Assembly: GCF_016863315.1 (NCBI RefSeq) | Contig: NZ_BOOQ01000024.1 | Location: forward strand, 124,001-188,000 | Direction: 5' to 3' | From: Planotetraspora silvatica | Lineage (GTDB): Bacteria; Actinomycetota; Actinomycetes; Streptosporangiales; Streptosporangiaceae | Length of the DNA stretch: 64,000 nucleotides | Part shown: positions 60,797-64,000 of the stretch, piece after piece | How the letters are laid out: every line of letters starts with the position of its first letter | Numbering within the stretch: the stretch's first letter is position 1 | The notes under the pieces: generated by a model | Databases searched by the model: none | Told to the model about the DNA's origin: nothing | Seen by the model: only the letters and a program-made list of their open reading frames with translations | Position numbers and translations under genes: made by a program

Positions 60797-62081
60797 GACT
60801 CTTGCCGCGTTCCTGGCCCGCTTCGGCGGGAGATTCGGCGCCGGTCGGTGTATCCCGGCGGAATGGGCGCATCAGTGAATCGATGACTGAGAAGCGCCCC
60901 TGCTTCTTGTTGTAGGCGTCGAACGCGACGGCCAGCAGCAGGACCACGCCCTTGATGATCTGTACGCGGTCGGACCCCACGCCCATCAGCTGCAGGCCGT
61001 TGTTGAGCACGGCCATGACGAGGCCGCCGACGATCGACCCGCTGATGGTGCCGAGGCCGCCGGAGACGGCCGCGCCGCCGACGAAGACGGCCGCGATCGC
61101 GTCCAGCTCCCAGCCGATGCCGTCCTGTGGCCCGGAGGCGGCCGAACGGGCGACGAAGATCATGCCGGCCAGAGCCGCCAGGACCGACATGTTCATCATC
61201 ACCAGGAAGTTGACCCGCTTGAGCTTGACGCCGGACAGCTCGGCGGCGCGGGCGTTGCCGCCGACCGCGTAGATGTGCCGGCCGCCCGCCGTGTTGCGGG
61301 TGACGAAACCGTAGATCACGACCAGGACGCCGAGGATGATGCCGGAGATCGGGAAGCTGGTTCCGACCCGTCCACCGGCGAACTGCAGGCTCGCGAACAC
61401 CACGACGACGAGCGGGATCGCGATCCGGATCACCGAGATCCACATGGGGGCGACCTCGGCCTGCATCTCCCGCCGGGTGCGGCGGCCCCGCCACTCCCGG
61501 ACGACGACCGCCACGCAGATCACCAGGCCGAGCAGGAGAGTGAGGTTGTTGTATCCGGTGTTCGGGCCGACCTCCGGCAGGAAGCCGGCGCCGATCGTCC
61601 TGAACCCTTCGGGCACGGGGATGGTGTCGGCGTTGCCGATGTACTGGTTGCCGCCCCGGAACAACAACATGCCGGCCAGGGTGACGATGAACGCCGGCAC
61701 CCCGACGTACGCCACCCAGAAGCCCTGCCAGGCGCCGATGAGGGCGCCGACCACCAGGCCGATCAGGATGGCCACGAACCACGGGACCGAGTATTCCTGC
61801 ATGACCTTCGCGACCACGATGCCGACGAACGCGGCGATCGAGCCGACGGACAGGTCGATGTGCCCGGCGACGATGACCATCAGCATGCCGATGGCCAGGA
61901 TCAGGATGTAGGAGTACTGGCTCACCAGCGAGATGAGGTTGCCGGGGTTCAGCGTCAGACCGTCGGTGAGGATCTGGAACAGCAGGACGATCGCGACCAG
62001 CGTGAAGATCATCCCGAACTGCCGGGCGTTGGAGGTCGTCCCTCCGAACAGGGACTTCTGGAGTTCTTTCACGCGGCTCAT
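60783..62081 (-). CDS. gguB: Sugar ABC transporter permease (GguB/MmsB-like)
   Basis: 432 residues with about ten to twelve helices. The BPD_transp_2 family motif is visible ([42 protein letters not shown]), typical for ribose/xylose/multiple-sugar permeases. Overlaps the ATPase gene by four bases (ATGA). Confidence 0.9.
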   Translation of the reverse strand: MSRVKELQKSLFGGTTSNARQFGMIFTLVAIVLLFQILTDGLTLNPGNLISLVSQYSYILILAIGMLMVIVAGHIDLSVGSIAAFVGIVVAKVMQEYSVPWFVAILIGLVVGALIGAWQGFWVAYVGVPAFIVTLAGMLLFRGGNQYIGNADTIPVPEGFRTIGAGFLPEVGPNTGYNNLTLLLGLVICVAVVVREWRGRRTRREMQAEVAPMWISVIRIAIPLVVVVFASLQFAGGRVGTSFPISGIILGVLVVIYGFVTRNTAGGRHIYAVGGNARAAELSGVKLKRVNFLVMMNMSVLAALAGMIFVARSAASGPQDGIGWELDAIAAVFVGGAAVSGGLGTISGSIVGGLVMAVLNNGLQLMGVGSDRVQIIKGVVLLLAVAFDAYNKKQGRFSVIDSLMRPFRRDTPTGAESPAEAGQERGKSPVAG

Positions 62082-63625
62082 GCTCGTTGCGCCTTCTTCA
62101 CTGAGGTCATCTGCTTCAACAGGAGTTCGGGGTCGGCGTCCTTGCGGAGGATTTCGCCGGTGATGGTCCCCTCGAACACCGTGTAGATCCGGTCACACAG
62201 GCCGATCAGCTCGGGCAGTTCCGAGGAGATGACGATGACGCCCTTCCCCTGCTCGGCCAGCCGCTGGATGATGCCGTAGATCTCGTACTTGGCGCCCACG
62301 TCGATGCCGCGGGTCGGCTCATCGAGGATCAGCAGGTCGGGGTCGGTGAACATCCACTTGGCCAGCACGACCTTCTGCTGGTTGCCGCCGGAGAGCTTGG
62401 TGACCCCCTCGTCGACGGTGGGGGCCTTGACGCGCAGGCTCTTGCGGTAGTTCTCGGCCTCCTGGTACTCCCGCACCTGGTCGACCACGCCGTGCTTGGA
62501 GATCTTGGACAGCTTGGCCGACACCATCGAGGTCTTGATGTCGTCGAGCAGGTTCAGGCCGATCGCCTTGCGGTCCTCGCTGACGTATGCCAGGCCGTGC
62601 TCGATGGCGTCCGACACGGACTTGAGCACGATCTCCTTGCCGTCCTTGAAGATCTGCCCGGATACGTAGGTGCCGTACGAGCGGCCGAACAGGCTCATCG
62701 CCAGTTCGGTCCGCCCGGCGCCCATCAGGCCGGCGAACCCGACGATCTCGCCGCGGCGCACGGTGAAGCCGGAGTGCTTGGCCACCAGGCGCTCGGCGGA
62801 GATCGGGTGCCGGACCGTCCAGTCGCGTACCTCGAAGAAGACCTCGCCGATGTCCGGGGTGTGGTCCGGGAACCGGCTGTGCAGCTCCCGGCCGACCATG
62901 CCCCGCACGATGCGGTCCTCGTCGACGCCGTCCGCCTTGATGTCGAGGGTCTCGATCGTGCGCCCGTCCCGGAGGATGGTGATGGAGTCGGCGACCTGCG
63001 CGATCTCGTTGAGCTTGTGGGAGATGATGATCGAGGTGATGCCCTGCCGCTTGAAGCCGCGGAGCAGGTCCAGCAGGTGCTGGGAGTCGGCCTCGTTCAG
63101 GGCGGCGGTGGGCTCGTCGAGGATGAGCAGCTTCACGTCCTTGGCGAACGCCTTCGCGATCTCCACGAGCTGCTGCTTGCCCACGCCGATGTCCTTGATC
63201 AGCGTGTCCGGGTCCTCTTCCAGACCGACCTGGGCCATCAGCTCGACGGCCCGGCGGTTGGCGATCTTCCAGTCGATCACACCGCCGCGGCCCGGCTCGT
63301 TGCCGAGGAAGATGTTCTCGGTGATGGACATGCCGGGCACCAGCGCGAGCTCCTGGTGGATGATCACGATGCCGGCGTGCTCGCTGGCCCGGATGTCGGA
63401 GAACCGGCTCTCCGTGCCCTGGTAGAGGATCTCGCCGGAGTAGGTGCCGTACGGGTAGACCCCGCTGAGCACCTTCATCAGGGTGGACTTTCCGGCGCCG
63501 TTCTCCCCGGCGATCGCGTGGATCTCGCCGGCCCGCACCACCAGGTTGACGTCGGACAGCGCCTTGACTCCGGGGAACTCCTTGGTGATCGAACGCATCT
63601 CCAGCAGGACGGGTGCGCCGCTCAT
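62078..63625 (-). CDS. gguA: Sugar ABC transporter ATP-binding protein (GguA/MmsA-like)
   Basis: 515 residues with two ABC domains. First: Walker [10 protein letters not shown], signature [14 protein letters not shown], Walker [14 protein letters not shown]. Second: degenerate Walker [12 protein letters not shown], signature [14 protein letters not shown], Walker [15 protein letters not shown]. This asymmetric pair is normal for the sugar class. ATG 63625 has GAGGTGAG upstream and overlaps the stop of the small upstream ORF. Confidence 0.92.
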   Translation of the reverse strand: MSGAPVLLEMRSITKEFPGVKALSDVNLVVRAGEIHAIAGENGAGKSTLMKVLSGVYPYGTYSGEILYQGTESRFSDIRASEHAGIVIIHQELALVPGMSITENIFLGNEPGRGGVIDWKIANRRAVELMAQVGLEEDPDTLIKDIGVGKQQLVEIAKAFAKDVKLLILDEPTAALNEADSQHLLDLLRGFKRQGITSIIISHKLNEIAQVADSITILRDGRTIETLDIKADGVDEDRIVRGMVGRELHSRFPDHTPDIGEVFFEVRDWTVRHPISAERLVAKHSGFTVRRGEIVGFAGLMGAGRTELAMSLFGRSYGTYVSGQIFKDGKEIVLKSVSDAIEHGLAYVSEDRKAIGLNLLDDIKTSMVSAKLSKISKHGVVDQVREYQEAENYRKSLRVKAPTVDEGVTKLSGGNQQKVVLAKWMFTDPDLLILDEPTRGIDVGAKYEIYGIIQRLAEQGKGVIVISSELPELIGLCDRIYTVFEGTITGEILRKDADPELLLKQMTSVKKAQRA

Positions 63626-63753
63626 GACCAGCTCACCTCACTCCGGGCCCGTCCCGGGTACGGCTGCGGGGCGGCGGGGCCGCCGTCCCTGGGCCGCCGG
63701 AGGGATCCGCGCGCGTCCGGCTGCAGGGGGCCGCGCCACGTCTCCAATGACAT
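63622..63753 (-). CDS. Possible 43-residue upstream ORF of the sugar operon
   Basis: ATG 63753 has GGAGG exactly five bases upstream and the frame runs without a stop to TGA overlapping the ATPase ATG (ATGA). It starts [16 protein letters not shown] and is rich in Arg, Pro and Gly. The composition does not suggest a folded protein; a leader peptide coupling translation of the ATPase is possible. It could also be chance. Confidence 0.35.
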   Translation of the reverse strand: MSLETWRGPLQPDARGSLRRPRDGGPAAPQPYPGRARSEVSWS

Positions 63754-64000
63754 TGTTGCCTCCGGGGGTCGACATCAGTTCAGACAACTTTGACCGCAGC
63801 CTGAAACATATTTCGAAGACGAGGGGCTCCACAAAGCCCCGATTCGCTCATTTCTCGAACGATTCGCCTGTGCGGGGAGTGATCGGCGTGTGCTGGTGCC
63901 GCAGTCGTGCGCGGTTGCGGGCCGTGGACGACTGTCGACCAGGCCCGGAAGCCTCGTCGTGGGGGGCCGGCGACGATGTCCGCTGGGAACGATCGTGCAG
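63754..64000. other. Upstream region of the sugar operon, to window end
   Basis: No gene is seen in the last 247 bases. The AT-richer stretch 63770-63850 should contain the leftward promoter of the sugar operon and its ROK operator; no clear palindrome was found. Confidence 0.4.

Noticed and set aside
60718-61782. Apparent N-terminal extension of the sugar-binding protein into the permease gene
   Set aside because: The open frame continues upstream only because of base bias; the lipoprotein signal peptide beginning at 60717 fixes the true start.

Overview
The window is a 64-kb piece of high-GC (roughly 70%) actinomycete chromosome. The GC-biased third codon positions, frequent GTG/TTG starts, rare TTA codons, leaderless transcription starts and many ECF sigma factors suggest Streptosporangiales or Streptomyces-like bacteria; the genus cannot be named from this sequence. 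I found no tRNA, rRNA, CRISPR array, insertion sequence or prophage. Most genes sit in small divergent 'regulator plus target' pairs.

Layout. 0-6.1 kb: truncated PAS kinase; MFS pump with divergent MarR; MocR regulator with divergent TIGR03086 protein; isochorismatase-fold protein without catalytic residues; first copy of a small secreted-protein family. 6.1-11.6 kb: a stress island with a soluble PAS histidine kinase, a cupin, a ferritin-like/CDGSH iron-sulfur fusion, an ECF41-like sigma protein lacking region 4, and an Ohr/OsmC peroxidase. Three near-identical ECF41-type promoters (TGTCACA-N9-GCTGTCYYGTC) lie in this island and nowhere else that I could see. 11.6-17.2 kb: tightly packed, partly overlapping genes for a dipeptide epimerase, double GNAT, C39-like cysteine peptidase, PgeF/YfiH laccase-domain protein and an unrecognised 736-residue membrane-anchored protein. 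This may be a murein-peptide or peptide-modifying module.

17.2-30.9 kb: TetR/NmrA-like pair with a duplicated operator; secreted RTX-repeat protein; quinone oxidoreductase; DHA2 pump translationally coupled to a SnoaL-type ECF sigma factor; ABM-like protein; TetR/MMPL pair; MFS; GntR/UTRA; HTH/alpha-beta hydrolase pair. 30.9-43.2 kb: lipoprotein; second secreted-family copy; SixA phosphatase; TetR coupled to a ThrE exporter; TrpD with a variant anthranilate motif; XRE/MmyB regulator and DHA2 pump; SnoaL; several very small membrane proteins; nitroreductase; DUF1905.

43.2-57.2 kb: DUF3616 protein; second SnoaL-type ECF sigma factor with divergent SDR-fold protein; two-component system facing a lipoprotein/adaptor/ATPase/permease operon; NDH-2-like flavoprotein coupled to a complete ECF41 sigma factor; MarR/glycosyltransferase pair sharing one palindrome; BNR-containing membrane protein. 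57.2-64 kb: conserved hypothetical with a possible 29-residue leader ORF, then a ROK regulator beside a ChvE/GguAB-type sugar ABC operon that may start with a 43-residue upstream ORF.

The strongest observations are the three-copy ECF41-type promoter set next to a sigma factor that has lost region 4, the peptidase/epimerase/PgeF module, and the paired secreted-protein family. Functions are inferred from sequence motifs read by eye; no database search was run.
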